Positions 25,815 through 36,532 of a stretch of DNA of 64,000 nucleotides are shown piece by piece. Under the pieces are notes generated by a model. That model made no database searches. It saw only the letters and a list, made by a program, of their open reading frames with translations, and was not told the origin of the DNA. Location: contig CAWATM010000011.1 of the NCBI GenBank assembly GCA_963784895.1, positions 124,001 to 188,000 of the forward strand. Direction: 5' to 3'. Source of the stretch: Gaiellasilicea sp963784895. GTDB taxonomy: Bacteria > Actinomycetota > Thermoleophilia > Gaiellales > Gaiellaceae. The translations under genes were made by a program, and so were the position numbers. Position 1 is the stretch's first letter. Every line of letters starts with the position of its first letter.

Positions 25815-27382
25815 ATGTCAGGAAAGAGGAAGCTGTATGCCGTCACGGCAGCTCTCGCGGTGATGGCCGTCGCCGGCGGCGGCTGTCGTCACCCCCGCCC
25901 GGTCGGCGCCGGCGGCCAGCGCCGCCCCGCCGCGACCGGCTGTACGTCGTCGAGGGGCACGCTGAAGTACGGCATCGCGGGTGCCGGCATCAGCCAGCTC
26001 GACCCGAACACGATCAACTTCGCCGGCCAGGTGCCGCTGCAGACGCTGCTCTACAACGGCCTCTCCAAGTACGACCGCAACATGAACGTCGTGCCCGACC
26101 TGGCGACGAAGTGGCGCGCGTCGGCCGACCTGAAGACGTGGTGGTTCACGCTGCGCAAGGGGGTCAAGTACTCGACCGGCCGCGCCTTCAACGGTGACGA
26201 CGTGCGGGCGAACATCCTCCGCGTGCTCGACCCGAAGGTGCCGTCGCAGCAGCGCGCGAACGCGAAGGACATCCGCTCGGTGCGCGTGCTCAATCCGTAC
26301 CTCGTCCGGATCAGGCTCGGCAGCCCGAGCGCGATCCTCCCGAACGCGCTCGTCGACATCAAGATGAGCGACACCCAGAACGTCGACAACCTCGCCAACA
26401 GCGGTACCGGGACGGGCCCGTACAAGGTGGGCTCGTTCGTCCCGAACCTGTCGCTGGCGCTCGTGCCGAACCCGCACCACTTCGGCGGCCGCGCCTGCCT
26501 GCAGCGGATCGAGTTCGTCCGCTCGCCGGATCCGACGGCGATGGTGACCGACTTCCGGGCCGGGAACCTCGACATGATCTGGCAGGTCCGCCCCACCGAC
26601 GTGCCCGCCGTGCGCTCGAACAGCACGGCGTTCCTGGCGCCGAAGGGCGTCTCCGGCGCCCACGTCTGGGAGCTCGACGTGACCTCGGAGCCGTTCAACG
26701 ACGTCCGCGCCCGCCAGGCGCTGGCGTACGCGATCGACCGCCGGACGATGAACCGGGCGGCCTTCTCCGGCCTCGCGACCCCGTCGATCGGCAACTCGCT
26801 GATCAGCGCGACGAGCTCGGCCTACAACAAGGGCATGAAGGGCTACCCCTTCAACCTGCAGAAGGCGAAGCAGCTGTTCGACGCCGCCGGCGTGAAGTCC
26901 GGGACGACGTTCACCTTCTGGGCGCTCGCGGGCCGGCGCGACGAGTGGATCACGATGGCCCAGATCCTCCAGCAGGACCTGCAGAAGATCGGGCTCAACA
27001 TCTCGATCCAGCGCTCGGACGTGAGCACGTGGCTGGCGAAGTTCTTCCCCGCCGGGAAGAAGTATCCGAACACGATCATCGCCAACTACTTCTCGATGCC
27101 GCCGAACCCGACCTATGCGCTCAAGCAGGGGCAGTTCGGCTCATGCGAGTGCAACTGGAAGAACACCACCTTCGAGAACCTCGCCCTCAAGGCACCCGGG
27201 ATCGTCGACCTCGCGGCGAGGCAGAGGATCTACAACACGATGCAGCAGATCTTCAGCTCGTACGCGCCGGTGATGGTGATCGCGCACCAGACGAACATCG
27301 TCGCCCACCAGAGAAGGTGCAGAACGCGTGGGAGGACGCGCAGGGGAACGTCCACCTCGAGGAAGCGCGGGTCTCGGGCTGA
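25815..27382 (+). CDS. Dipeptide/oligopeptide-type ABC transporter substrate-binding protein (frameshifted at C-terminus)
   Basis: ATG 25815 follows an AGGAGG site and starts an export signal. The family 5 binding-protein pattern is clear: LQTLLYNGLSKYDRNMNVVPDLA, WWFTLRKGVKYSTGRAFNGDDV, SGTGTGPYKVGSFVPN, NDVRARQALAYAIDR and FWALAGRRDEWITMAQILQQ. The N-terminal region near residues 25-45 reads oddly and may hold another indel, so a lipobox cannot be assigned safely. Near 27312 the frame shifts and finishes KVQNAWEDAQGNVHLEEARV to a TGA at 27382. It binds a small peptide, opine or amide-type ligand outside the cell for the permeases that follow. Confidence 0.85.
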
Positions 27383-27452
27383 CGTCGGGCATGTGGTGGC
27401 CGCTCGGCGGCCACCCCCTTGCCCGCCCGCGAAGGGGGCGAGGGACAGTTCG

Positions 27453-28413
27453 ATGGTGAGATATGTGCTCAGGCGGCTGGTCGCGAGCTTGGCCTGCTGA
27501 TCCTGGGCTCGATGGCCGTCTTCCTGCTGATGCGGGTGATCCCGGGCGATCCGACGATCACGAAGCTCGGCGGCTCGATCGACGAGGTCGACCAGGCGAC
27601 GGTGGACGCGATCCGGGCCGAGCTCGGCCTCGACAAGTCGATCCTGGCGCAGTACGTCGACTGGGTCGGCGGGATCCTGCACGGCGACTTCGGCGCCTCG
27701 TACTTCAGCCAGTTCTCGGTCACCTCGCTCGTGGAGCAGCGCTACGGCGCCACGCTCCTGCTCGCGTTCATGGCGATGCTCATCGGCATCCTGATCGCGG
27801 TGCCCGCCTCGGTCGCGGGCGCGATCTGGCCGAGCCGGATCCTCGAGTCGGTCCTGTCGCCTTCACGGCGGTCGGGATCGCGATCCCGACGTTCGTGATC
27901 GGGATCGGCCTGATCATCGTGCTCGGCGTCGAGCTCGAGTGGCTGCCGACACAGGGCTACGTCTCGTTCCAGGCAGATCCCGTGCAGAGCATCAAGTCGA
28001 CCTTGTTGCCGGCTGTCACGCTCGGGATCGGCGTCGCCGCGGCGACGATGCGGATCCTGCGGCCCTCGCTGCTCGACGTCGGCAGCTCGTCCTTCGTGCG
28101 GACGGCGAAGGGAAAGGGGCTGCTGCGGCGGGAGGTCGTCGTCCGGCACGAGCTGCCGAACGCGTCGATCCCGGCGATCACCGCGGCCGGGATCATCGTC
28201 GCCCATCTCGTCGGCGGGGCGGTGATCGTCGAGTACGTCTTCGCGCGTCCGGGGCTCGGGTCGCTGCTCGTCGACTCGGTCCACCAGCGCGACTACGGCG
28301 TGCTGCAGGCGCTCGTCCTGCTCGCCGTCGCCGTCTTCATCGTCACGAGCCTCGTCGTCGACGTCATCCTCGGCTTCATCGACCCGCGCCTGCGGACGAA
28401 GGCGGTCACGTGA
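27453..28413 (+). CDS. ABC transporter permease, DppB type (two frameshifts)
   Basis: ATG 27453 starts VRYVLRRLVASL, the standard DppB opening; one base is missing near 27496, after which ILGSMAVFLLMRVIPGDP continues. A second shift near 27858 leads to FTAVGIAIPTFVIGIGLIIV and then the coupling-helix region TMRILRPSLLDVGSSSFVRT, AKGKGLLRREVVVRHELPNA. Six membrane helices are expected. Its corrected stop overlaps the next permease start by four bases. Confidence 0.85.
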
Positions 28414-29289
28414 GCACCGTCGTTCCGACCGTTCCGCTCGAGGTCACGCCGGCCGTGCGGACCGACTACGTCGTGCGCCGCCTGCTGCGGCGACCGACCG
28501 CCGCCGTCGCTGCTGCCGTCGTCGCGCTCCTCGTCGTCGTCACCGTCGGAGCGCCGCTCTTCGCCCCCTACGCGCCGACGACGCTCGACTTCGACCAGCT
28601 CTTCGGGCCTCCGTCGCGCGAGCACCTGTTCGGCACGGACGAGCTCGGGCGCGACCTGCTCACGCGGGTCCTCTACGGCGGCCGCACCTCGATGATGCTC
28701 GGCTTCGCCGCGACCGCGCGTCGCGATGGGCCTGGGCGTCGTCTGGGGCTTCACGGCCGCGCTGCGCGAGGGCTGGATCGGCGAGATCCTGATGCGCGCC
28801 GCCGACACGGTGATGGCGATGCCGGCGATCCTGCTCGGGCTCGTGCTCGTCGCCGCGTTCGGCACCTCGACGCCGACCATGGTCATGATCCTCGGCATCA
28901 TCTTCGCTCCGGCGACGGCGCGGATCGCACGGTCGACGCTGCTCGCCGAGCTGCGCTCCGACTACTACCTGGCCGCGGTCTCGGTCGGCGCTTCGGGGAA
29001 GCGGATCGTCGCGCGCGAGCTGTTGCCGAACACCCTGCCCGTGCTCGTCTCGCGCGCCAGCCTCGTGCTCGCCGAGGTGATCTTCGTCGAGGCCAGCCTG
29101 AGCTTCGTCGGCCTCGGCATCCAGCCGCCCGAGACCTCGTGGGGGACGCTGTTGCAGCAGGGCTACGCGAACCTCTACAGCTCCTACACCTACGCGATCT
29201 TCCCCGGCATCGTGATCCTCGTCGCCGTGCTCGCCTTCAACACGCTCGGCGACAACATCCAGAAGGTCCTCGACCCCTCCCGGTTGTGA
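28410..29289 (+). CDS. ABC transporter permease, DppC type (frameshifted)
   Basis: GTG 28410 overlaps the DppB-type stop. The N-terminal part has the DppC features VAALLVVVTVGAPLFAPY-like helix and HLFGTDELGRDLLTRVLYGG. Around 28715 the frame shifts; the remainder reads GLGVVWGFTAALREGWIGEI, ARIARSTLLAELRSDYYLAA and SVGASGKRIVARELLPNTLP, the permease coupling motif, and ends with NTLGDNIQKVLDP at 29289. It pairs with the DppB-type permease for import. Confidence 0.85.
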
Positions 29290-30294
29290 CGGCGACGATC
29301 TCGGAGACCTCGACCGACGTCGTCCTCGCGGTCCGCGACCTCGTCGTCGAGATCGACGTGCCACGGCGCGAGCCGATCAGGCCCGTGCGCGGCGTCTCGT
29401 TCGAGGTCGCGCCGGGCGCCGGCTCGGGATCGTCGGCGAGTCGGGGAGCGGCAAGTCGCTGACGGCGCTCGTCGCTCATGCGGCTGCTGCCGCCGCGCGC
29501 GCGCATCGCGGGGGGCAGCGTGCTCCTGCGCGGGCCGCGACCTCGCCCACGTGTCCGAGCGCGAGCTGGCACGCGTCCGCGGCGGCGAGATGTCGACGGT
29601 CTACCAGGATCCGATGTCGTCGCTGAACCCGCTCATGCCGGTGGGACGGCAGATCTCCGAGGCGATCCGGCGCACGAGAACGTCGGTCGCCGCGAGGCGC
29701 GCCGAGCGTGCGATCGAGGTGCTCGGCGACGTCGGCCTGCCGCAGCCCGACCGCCGCATCGACGACTACCCGCACCAGTTCTCCGGCGGCATGCGCCAGC
29801 GGGTGATGATCGCGATGGCGATCTGCACGAATCCCGACGTCCTGATCGCCGACGAGCCGACGACCGCACTCGACGTGACGACGCAGGCGCGGATCATGGA
29901 GATGCTCGACCGGATCGTCGAGGAGCGGCGGATGGGCCTGATCCTGATCACGCACGACCTCGGCCTCGCCTCCTCGTTCTGCGACGAGCTCCACGTCATG
30001 TACGCCGGCCGGATCGTCGAGAGCGGCAGCGCGAACGCCGTGCTGAGCACGCCGGCGCATCCGTACTCCGAGGCGCTGCTCGACTCGATCTGCGGCCTCG
30101 ACCGCGACGTCGAGCGGCCGATCGCCGCGATCTCGGGACAGCCGCCGCTGCCGCACCAGCTTCCGTCCGGCTGTCCCTTCCACCCGCGCTGCGCGTACGC
30201 CCAGGAGCGTCTGCACGGTCGAGGCGCCGCCGGCGGTCGCCGTCCGGAGCAGGTCGCCGAGTGCCACTTCCCCGTCGGGGCGGCGGCCGCGTGA
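29286..30294 (+). CDS. ABC transporter ATP-binding protein, DppD type (several frameshifts)
   Basis: GTG 29286 overlaps the DppC-type stop. The Walker A region is recovered only by joining frames (LGIVGESGSGKSLTAL near 29430-29470), with shifts near 29418, 29475 and 29535. From 29551 the text is continuous: EMSTVYQDPMSSLNPLMPVG (Q-loop), the signature FSGGMRQRVMIAMAI, Walker B DVLIADEPTTALDV and the switch histidine in LILITHDLG. A further pair of shifts near 30205-30245 disturbs the cysteine-rich tail before ECHFPV. Catalytic parts are intact otherwise. Confidence 0.82.
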
Positions 30295-31339
30295 GCGCGA
30301 CCGACGTGACAGCCGCGCACACCGAGCCCGTCCGGGACGGCGAGCCGCTCGTCGTCGTCGACCACCTCAGCCGCCACTTCCGCCTCGGCGGCCCCCGCTC
30401 GCGGCGCACCGTCCGGGCGGTCGACGACGTCTCGCTGGTGCTGGACCGAGGCGAGACCGTGGGCCTCGTCGGCGAGTCCGGCTCGGGCAAGTCCACCCTC
30501 GCGCGGCTGCTGCTCCGCCTCGACGAGCCGACCTCGGGCAGCGTCCACTTCGAGTCGACCGACCTCTTCCGCGTCTCTCGCCGCGAGCTGCGCCGGCTGC
30601 GCCGCGAGATGCAGATCGTCTTCCAGGATCCGTACGCGTCGCTGAACAAGCGGAAGACGGTCGAGCAGATCGTCTCGTTCCCGCTCGTCGTGCACGACCG
30701 CTCGCTCTCGCGGAAGGAGCGCAGAGCCAGGGTGACGGAGCTGCTCCAGCTCGTCGGACTGCGCCCGGAGCACGCGAACGCGTACCCGCGCCAGCTCTCG
30801 GGCGGCCAGTGCCAGCGCGTCAACATCGCGCGCGCCCTCGCCCTGAACCCGAAGCTCGTCGTGCTCGACGAGGCCGTGTCGGCGGTCGACGTCTCGATCC
30901 AGGCACAGATCCTCAATCTCCTGCGCGGCCTGCAGGACCGGCTCGACCTGACCTATCTCTTCGTGACGCACGACCTCGCGGTCGTCCGCTACATGGCGGA
31001 CACGATCGCCGTCATGTACCTCGGCCGGATCGTCGAGCAGGGGCCGCGCGACTCGCTGTTCGCCGAGCCGCGGCACCCGTACACGCACGGGCTCCTCGCC
31101 TCGATCCCGCCGGCGCCCGGCGAGGCGCAGCGGGAACGGATCGTCCTCCGCGAGGCTCCCGCCTCGGACACGCTGCCGTCCGGCTGCCGCTTCCACCCAC
31201 GCTGCCCCCTCGGCCGGCGCGAGCTCTGCCGGACGGTCGACCCGCCGCTGCAGACGACGGCGCCGGCCACACGGTCGCCTGCCACTTCCCCCAGTCGGCG
31301 GCGAGCCTGCTGGCCGAGGTCGCGCGGGAGCCGGCATGA
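30291..31339 (+). CDS. ABC transporter ATP-binding protein, DppF type (one frameshift near the end)
   Basis: GTG 30291 overlaps the previous stop. The protein has Walker A GLVGESGSGKSTLARLLL, Q-loop IVFQDPYASLNKR, signature QLSGGQCQRVNIARAL, Walker B LVVLDEAVSAVDV and YLFVTHDLAVVRY, then the oligopeptide-transporter tail SGCRFHPRCPLG. A shift near 31262 restores HTVACHFPQSAASLLAEVAR and the TGA at 31337-31339. It energises import with the DppD-type partner. Confidence 0.87.
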
Positions 31340-32076
31340 GCACCGTGCGCCGCTGGGACGAGCTGACCCGCGAGGAGATCGCGCGCTCGCGCCGGAGGCG
31401 TTGCTCGTCCTGCCCGTCGGCTCGACCGAGCAGCACGGGCCGCACCTCGCCACCGGCACGGATGCGCTGATCGCGACGGCGATCGCGGAGCGGGCCGCCG
31501 CGGCGGCGGCGCGGCCCGGCGACGATCCTGCTCGCGCCGACGCTGGCGTTCGGCGCCTCCGCAGCACCACCTCCCGTTCGGCGGGACCCTCTCGCTCGGC
31601 GTGGCCACGTTCCAGCTCGTCCTGCGCGACCTGCTCGCCTCGGCCGCGTCGGCCGGCGTCCGGCGCGTGTTCCTGCTCAACGGCCACGGCGGCAACGCCG
31701 CCGCATGCGCGATCGCCGTCGCCGAGGCCTCGCGCGAGCTCGGCCTCGTCGCGGCGACGGCGATGCCGTCGGACCTGGTCGACGCCGCGGAGATCGAGGG
31801 GCCGGTGCAGGGTCATGCGGGCAGCTTCGAGACATCGCTGCTGCTCGCGCTCGACCCGGACCGGGTCCGGCCCGAGCTGGCGCGGCCCTCGCCGGGGGGC
31901 GGCGCGCGCAAGCGTGCGCCGGGGCTGGTCGTCGGGGAGCCGGGACGCTGGCAGGAGCTGGACGGCTTCACCGATCGCCCGGACGAGGCTCGCTCGAGCG
32001 CGGCGAGCAGGCGCTCGCGGCGTGCGTGGCCGCGGTCGCGGCGGCGTTCGAGCAGCTCGCCGACGCCGGTGGCTGA
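31336..32076 (+). CDS. Creatininase-family amidohydrolase (several frameshifts)
   Basis: ATG 31336 overlaps the ATPase stop by four bases. Joined frames give VRRWDELTREEIA, LLVLPVGSTEQHGPHLATGT (metal-binding E-Q-H-G-P-H-L motif), ILLAPTLAFGAS, HHLPFGGTLSLG, RRVFLLNGHGGNAA and GHAGSFETSLLLAL. These are the defining blocks of creatininase/formamide hydrolases. Shifts occur near 31384, 31520-31560 and 31985. Enzymes of this group open cyclic amides or hydrolyse formamides, which fits a transporter for a small amide compound. Confidence 0.78.
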
Positions 32077-33187
32077 CGCGCCGGGCCGACGATCGCGGCC
32101 GTCGAGACGACGACGGTCAGCGCCCGTGCGAAGCCGGCGCTGAAGGTTCGCGGCGCGCGAGTCGTGCACGACGCCTCGACCTTCACGCTCGTCCGCGTCG
32201 TCACCGACGAGGGCGTCGAAGGCTTCGGCGAGGTGAGCGCCACCGCCGCCTGGAGCGGCGAGGACGCCGTCACCGCGACGCACTTCATCCGCGACGTGCT
32301 CGGGCCTGCGCTGATCGGCAAGCCGCTCGCTCCGATCGAGGCGCACGCGACCGAGTTCGACCGCATCCTGCGCGGCAACTGGTTCACGAAGGCGGGGCTC
32401 AACACGCGCTCTGGGACGCGCTCGGCCGCACGCGGGGCGTCACGGTCGCCGAGCTGCTCGGAGGGCCGTACCGCCACGAGGTGCCGGTGAAGATCTCGCT
32501 GAGCGGCGACGGCGACGACCTGCGCGCCGGCTACGAGACGGCGGCCGGCCTCGGCTTCCGCGCCTTCAAGGTCAAGGTCGGCCGCGACCCGGACGCCGAC
32601 GTGGCCCGGATCGCGCTCGCGCGCTCGCTCGCCGGCGACGACGCGTTCCTCGGAGCGGACGCGAACGGCGGCTGGCCGCTGGCCGTCGCGCTCGAGACGG
32701 TGCCGCGGCTGGCGGAGTCGCGCATCGCCTTCATCGAGCAGCCGGTGCCGCGGACGACCTCGAAGGGCTGCGCGAGGTGCGCGCGCTCGGCGTGCCGCTG
32801 ATCGCCGACGAGTCGGTGTACACGTCCGCCGACGTGCTCCGGATCGGCCGCCTCGGCGCGGCCGACGTCGTCAGCGTCTACGTCGGCAAGAGCTCCGGGC
32901 TCGAGCGCGCCGTCGAGTCGGCGCGGCTCGCGCACGAGCTCGGGCTGGACGTCGTCATCGGCGCGAACGGAGAGATGGGGATCGGAGCCGCCGCGCAGCT
33001 GCACGTCGCGTGCGCGTGCGAGCGCATCGGCGAGATCCCGCACGGGATCATCGGGCATCACTTCTACGAGGAGGATGCGACGCTCGTGACGCCGCTCGCG
33101 ATCGACGGCGTGGTCGCGCGGCTGCCGGACGGCCCCGGGCTGGGCGTCGAGCCGAGCGACGAGGTGCGCCGGAGCTTCGCCTCGTGA
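32073..33187 (+). CDS. Enolase-superfamily protein, muconate lactonizing/mandelate racemase type (frameshifted; start uncertain)
   Basis: Joined frames give TIAAVETTTVSARAKPALKV, TFTLVRVVTDEGVEGFGEVS, ALWDALGRTRGVTVAELLGG, FRAFKVKVGRDPDADVARI (K-x-K catalytic motif), FLGADANGGW, FIEQPVP and PLIADESVYTSAD (three metal-binding acids), and VIGANGEMGIGAAAQLHVA. Shifts lie near 32085, 32402 and 32757, so the exact start after the creatininase stop cannot be fixed. Members racemise, cycloisomerise or epimerise carboxylates and dipeptides; the neighbours favour an amino-acid-derived substrate. Confidence 0.78.
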
Positions 33188-34277
33188 ACGCGGGCGTCCA
33201 GGTGTTCGTCTATCCCGAGGAGCTCGACCACATGGCGCCGGACGCGCTTGCGGCGCAGGTCCTCGAGCTCGGTTGCGACGCCGTCTCCGTCTCGGTCGCC
33301 TATCACCGCGCCGCCGCGTGTTCCCGCGCCACCGCCGCGTGAGCGTGCTGACGCGGACGACGCTCTACGTCGAGCCCGAGCGGGCCCGCTACGGCTCGCT
33401 CGTCCCGAAGGGTCCGTTCCGAGCCGCTGTTCCGCTTTCGCGAGGCGTGCGACCGGAGCGGGCTGCGCTTCCGCGCCTGGGTCGTCGGCCTCCACAACGA
33501 GGAGCTAGCGCCGCGCACCCCGAGGCGGCTGCGCGCCTGCTCGACGGCTCGCCTGCCGGCCACAGCCTCTGCCCCTCGGCGCCCGAGGCGGTCGAGTACG
33601 TCGCCGCGCTCGCCGGCGACGTCGCCGCGCAGCTCGGGCCCGAGGCCGTCGACCTCGAGGCCGGCTTCTATCCCGCCTGGGAGCCGTCGTACACGCTGAC
33701 GCTCGCGCTCGAGCCGCTCTCCGAGCGCGCCCGGCTGCTCGGAGCGCAGTGCTTCTGCGACTCGTGCCGCGCGCTCTTCGGCCCGGAGGCCGAGGCGCGC
33801 GCTCACGCCGCCGCCGGCCCGCCGTTCGGCGACGGCGAGCCGGACGAGCCCGGGCAGCGGAGCTCGCCGCGGGTCGCGCCACCGGCGCGGCGCGGCTCGT
33901 GCGGCCGCTGCGGCAGCCGTCCACGCCGCCGGCAGCCTGCTCCGCGTCTTCGTCTCCGGCCCGCCGGAGCAGGCGGCGCTCCAGGGCGTCTCGGCCGTCT
34001 CGTCTGCCGCCGCCGATGCGCTCCTCTTCGGCTGCGGCCCGCTCGCGGGCGCGAGCTGCAGGACCGCTTCGCGGGGCTGCGGGCGCTGACGGGCCGGTCC
34101 GGCGCGGTCTCGACGAACTGGACGCCCGACCGCACCGAGCTGGCGGCCGATGTCGAGCGCCTCGCGGCCGCAGGCGCGGAAGGGCTCGCGCTCTACAACC
34201 TCTCGCTCGTCCCCGAAGCCGGGCTCGAGGCGTTCCGCGCGGCCGCACACGCCTTCCGCGCGGCGGTGCCCGTCTGA
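33184..34277 (+). CDS. Uncharacterised protein, possibly TIM-barrel glycosidase-like (frameshifted)
   Basis: GTG 33184 overlaps the preceding stop. The readable blocks are VQVFVYPEELDHMAPDALAA, LGCDAVSVSVAYH, TTLYVEPERARYGSLVPKGP, RFRAWVVGLHNEELA, VEYVAALAGDVAAQLGPEAV, DLEAGFYPAWEPSYTLTLAL, a CFCDSC cysteine pair and EGLALYNLSLVPEAGLEAFR. At least four indels interrupt it (about 33320, 33425, 33500, 33860 and later). The alternation of strands and helices and the conserved acid-rich ends suggest a barrel, and the closing motif resembles that of putative glycosidases. I do not recognise the family. Confidence 0.5.
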
Positions 34278-34997
34278 TGGTGCTCGACGGTCACGTGATG
34301 CTCGGCGAGGGGCGGGACGCGTCGCTGACCGGAGGAGCTGCTCGAGACGATGGACCGGCTGGGGATCGACCGCGCGCTCGTCTCGCCGCCGAGGGCTTCC
34401 TGCCCGTGCGCAACCGCGAGGGGAACGAGCTCGTCGCGACCGCCGCCGCCGCCTCCGGCGGCCGTCTGCTGGCTACGCCGTCGCGACGCCGTGGCTCGGG
34501 GGGGAGCGATGGAGGAGCTCCGCCGGGCGCGGACGCCGGCGCCGTCGCGCTCAAGCTCGACTCGGCGCTGCAGGGATTCGACCTCCTCGACGGCCAGGCC
34601 GAGCCGCTCGTCGCCTTCGCGATCGAGTCGGGCTGGCCCGTCTACGTTCGCACCGGCACGCCGCCGCACGCGCTGCCGCTCCAGGTCGCGTGGCTGCCGC
34701 GCCCTTCCCCGAGGGCAGCTTCCTGCTCGGCAAGGCGGGCGCGACCGACTTCTCCCACGACGGCCCGGCGACGCTCGCGGCTGCGCCGAACGTCTATGCC
34801 GACAGCGTCTACGTCAAGTGGCCGACAGCGCTCGCAGCCGCCGACCCTGACGGACCGGCGGGCGCGTGTTCTTCTCCACCGACGCGCCCTTCGGGGACGC
34901 GGCGATCGAGCTCGCCCGCGTCACCGAGGCGCCGTACGGCCCTGATGTGCGCGATGCGATCCTCGGCGGCACGCTGGCGTGCCTGCTCGGGCTGTGA
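34277..34997 (+). CDS. Amidohydrolase-2-like metal-dependent hydrolase (frameshifted)
   Basis: ATG 34277 shares its A with the previous stop. Joined frames read VLDGHVMLGEGRDASLT, ELLETMDRLGIDRALVSP, FLPVRNREGNELVATAAAAS, GAVALKLDSALQGFDLLD, GWPVYVRTGTPPHALPLQVA and VFFSTDAPFGDAAIELARV. Repeated indels occur near 34330, 34390, 34480, 34535, 34705 and 34855. The order resembles amidohydrolase-2 (decarboxylase/lactonase) proteins, with DGHVMLG standing for the usual D-x-H and FSTDAP for the final aspartate. It belongs to the transporter operon. Confidence 0.55.
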
Positions 34998-35685
34998 TCG
35001 GGCTCCGCAGCGGCGACCGCGTCGTCGTCCACTCCTCCCTGCGCGCGGTCGGCCTCGACGCGGACGAGCTGGTCGACGAGCTGCTCGCGCGGTCGGGCCA
35101 GACGGGCTCGTCGTCATGCCGACCTTCACGTACGACAACGAGACCTACGCGCCTGACTTGCCGGCCGCACCGGAGCGCTCGCGGAGGCGTTTCGCCGCCG
35201 GCCGAGGCGATCCGCTCGTCCCATCCGACCTATTCGGTCGCCGCCGTCGGTGCCGGTGCGGCCCAGCTGCTCGACGGGCACGAGCGCGCGGGAGCGACCG
35301 GCGTCGACAGCCCACTCGGACGCCTTGCCACCGCAGGCGGGCACGTTCTCTTGCTCGGGGTCGGCCACGCGGCCAACACGACCGTCCACGTGGGTGAGTT
35401 CCACGCCGACGCGCCGTACCTCGACATCCCGTTCGACCCGGATTGGCCGACGCACGGGGCCGACCGGTTCCCGGGGTGCAGCCGTGCCTTCGGAGCGATC
35501 GAACGGTCGCTGCGCGAGCGAGGTGCGATCCGGGACGGAAAGGTCGGTGGCGCGCTGCCCAGCTCGTCCCGGGTGCCGTGGTGACGGAAACGACGGTCGA
35601 CCTCCTGCGTGCCGACCCCACCGCGCTGCTCTGCAGCGATCCCGGCTGCTATCGCTGCTCGCGTGCGCGCGCCCGCCTCGACTAG
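34994..35685 (+). CDS. AAC(3)-fold N-acetyltransferase family protein (frameshifted)
   Basis: GTG 34994 overlaps the hydrolase stop. It reads IGLRSGDRVVVHSSLRAVGL, VVMPTFTYDNETYAPDLPAA, AIRSSHPTYSVAAVG and GHVLLLGVGHAANTTVHVGE, the pattern of antibiotic_NAT/AAC(3) proteins, which use acetyl-CoA. Shifts near 35100, 35190 and 35555 require correction; the corrected C-terminus, VTETTVDLLRADPTALL and CYRCSRARARL, ends at 35685. In a catabolic operon it more likely acylates an amine intermediate than confers drug resistance. Confidence 0.7.
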
Positions 35686-36532
35686 GGCCGCTCGAGCCCG
35701 AGCAGCGGCAGCGGGTCCCGGACGATCAGCTCCTCGATCGCTCGAGCGGCACCGCCGGCAGCTTCGTCCCCTCGATCGGCTCGTTGACCTGCCTCAGCCC
35801 CGCGACCGTCTCCGCCGGGGTCGCGATCGGGAAGTCGGAGCCGAAGAGCAGTTTGTCGAGCGCGCCCCACTCGGTGGCGAGCCGCATTCCCTCGTAGAAG
35901 CTCCACGGCCGGTAGAAAAGGGCGGAGACGTCCGCGTAGACGTGGGGGTGCTTGCGGATCGTCACGATCGTCTCGCGCTGCCAGGGGTGGCCCATGTGCG
36001 CCATCACCACGCGGAGCTCGGGGAAGCGGATCGCGATCTCGTCCATCAGCAGGGGGTGGGCATATCGAAGCGGCGCTTCCCGGACCGGCGAGGCGCCCTG
36101 GTGGAAGATGACCGGCAGGCCGTGGCGCTCCGCGGCCGCGTAGATGCGCAGCGCGGCGTCGCCGAGCGGGTCGAAGACCTGGTAGTTCGGGCCGAGCTTG
36201 ATCCCCTTCAAGCCCAGGTCGGTTCGCGCCCGCTCGAGCTCGTCGAGTGCGCCTTCGACCTCGGGATGCACGGAGAGGAAGCCGATCCGGCGGTTCGGGG
36301 CGTCCGCGACGAACGTCGCGACGGCGTCGTTCAAAGCGGAGTCGACGCGTGTCCGGTCGCGGGCGATCGTGAAAGCGACCGAGACGTCCACTTCTACGAA
36401 TGCCTCGGCGTAGTCGGCCCACGTGGTCGTCGACGCGACGGCCCGGTCCGGACGCCACTTGTCGTTGACGACGAGTTCCTCGGGCGGAACGGCGTCGCGA
36501 TGCGTCGGCACGTGAGAGTGGATGTCGATCAT
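35682..36532 (-). CDS. Amidohydrolase-2 family protein (frameshift near C-terminus)
   Basis: ATG 36532; the text has MIDIHSHVPTHRDAVPPEEL (D-x-H-x-H metal site), GLKGIKLGPNYQVFDP, GLPVIFHQGASP, RVVMAHMGHPWQ and KLLFGSDFPIATP, all typical of amidohydrolase-2 lactonases and decarboxylases. A one-base loss near 35740 moves the frame; restored, it finishes AIEELIVRDPLPLLGLERP at 35682. The start overlaps the stop of the next gene upstream by four bases, so it is the last gene of a three-gene minus-strand operon under the divergent promoter at 38.3 kb. Confidence 0.82.

Noticed and set aside
34994..35685. AAC(3)-like gene as an aminoglycoside resistance determinant
   Set aside because: It is embedded in a catabolic transporter operon and broken by indels; the fold alone does not show resistance function.
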